From assembly GCF_020990385.1 (NCBI RefSeq), contig NZ_CP087598.1:230001-294000 (forward strand): 64,000 nucleotides of DNA, written 5' to 3'. The notes under the pieces are model-generated. The model worked only from the letters and a program-made list of their open reading frames with translations, made no database searches and was not told where the DNA came from. A program made the position numbers and the translations under genes. The DNA is from Paracoccus sp. MA. Lineage in GTDB: Bacteria; Pseudomonadota; Alphaproteobacteria; Rhodobacterales; Rhodobacteraceae. Position 1 is the first letter of the stretch. The number at the start of each line of letters is the position of its first letter. Below are positions 63,894 to 64,000 of this stretch, one piece after another.

Positions 63894-64000
63894 TGGAAGG
63901 CAGGAAGGTGGCAATCGAAAGCCCGGATCAATACGAAGCCGCCATAGAGCACCTGCTGCAAATGCTCTTTCTGGCCACCGAGCGGCCCGGCCTGCTCATG
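63894..64000 (+). CDS. Start of an unidentified gene (continues beyond window)
   Basis: An open frame from ATG 63894 (or GTG 63909) reads AIESPDQYEAAIEHLLQMLF and stays open to the window end. The 35 visible residues do not identify the family. Confidence 0.4.

Overview
The window looks like a high-GC alphaproteobacterium of the Rhodobacterales, probably Paracoccus-like. The evidence is the Rhodobacter-type hup/hyp gene order, a 5S rRNA followed by tRNA-fMet, an alphaproteobacterial LexA box, an EcfG-type stress promoter and a ROSE thermosensor. It opens with the 3' part of 23S rRNA, then 5S rRNA and tRNA-fMet(CAT), the end of an rrn operon.

The 3' 45 bp of tRNA-fMet (1238-1282) recurs as an exact direct copy at 51000-51044. 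A tyrosine integrase lies just inside the second copy (49630-50811). Near-identical GGAAGCA arm repeats lie inside both ends (about 1351 and 50836). I therefore read 1283-51044 as one integrated island of about 49.8 kb.

Island cargo. (a) 1.6-21.5 kb: a complete uptake [NiFe]-hydrogenase locus. It holds hupT, the H2 sensor hupUV, hypF, hupSLEC, hupDFGH, a rubredoxin-HybE fusion, hupK, hypAB, hupR and hypCDE. Together these genes sense H2, control transcription, import Ni, build the NiFe(CN)2CO site and couple H2 oxidation to quinone reduction. (b) 21.6-26.2 kb: debris, with IS110 fragments, a broken XRE regulator, an intact IS21-family element and a broken DNA methyltransferase. (c) 26.2-29.3 kb: a heat/proteotoxic-stress module led by a ROSE RNA thermometer, with two Hsp20 genes, an NDUFS4-like protein, an RNA polymerase omega-like paralogue, an SPW membrane protein and a dead DegP. 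(d) 29.3-32.3 kb: a mannose-6-phosphate isomerase and a PAS/HWE histidine kinase. (e) 32.3-39.3 kb: seven tightly coupled genes (four glycosyltransferases, an acyl-CoA dehydrogenase-like flavoprotein, a PIG-L deacetylase and a NodS-like methyltransferase), pathway unknown. (f) 39.6-43.1 kb: KatE catalase, a PhnA-like membrane protein and a 24-residue membrane peptide, the last two behind a general-stress promoter. (g) 43.4-46.1 kb: UdgX and its partner radical SAM protein behind a perfect LexA box. (h) 46.2-49.6 kb: an SDR relic, methionine aminopeptidase, and an Rrf2 regulator with a thioredoxin-reductase-like protein and a methyltransferase.

Beyond 51 kb a second accessory segment starts. 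Its large serine recombinase reads out through the displaced tRNA fragment, which suggests tandem use of the same tRNA. It carries a ceramidase-like protein, an AT-rich 751-residue putative nuclease (possible defence gene), an IS5-family element, chromate resistance (chrBA) and an arsenic operon (arsR-arsC-acr3-arsH) with a clear operator. Its far end was not seen in the window.
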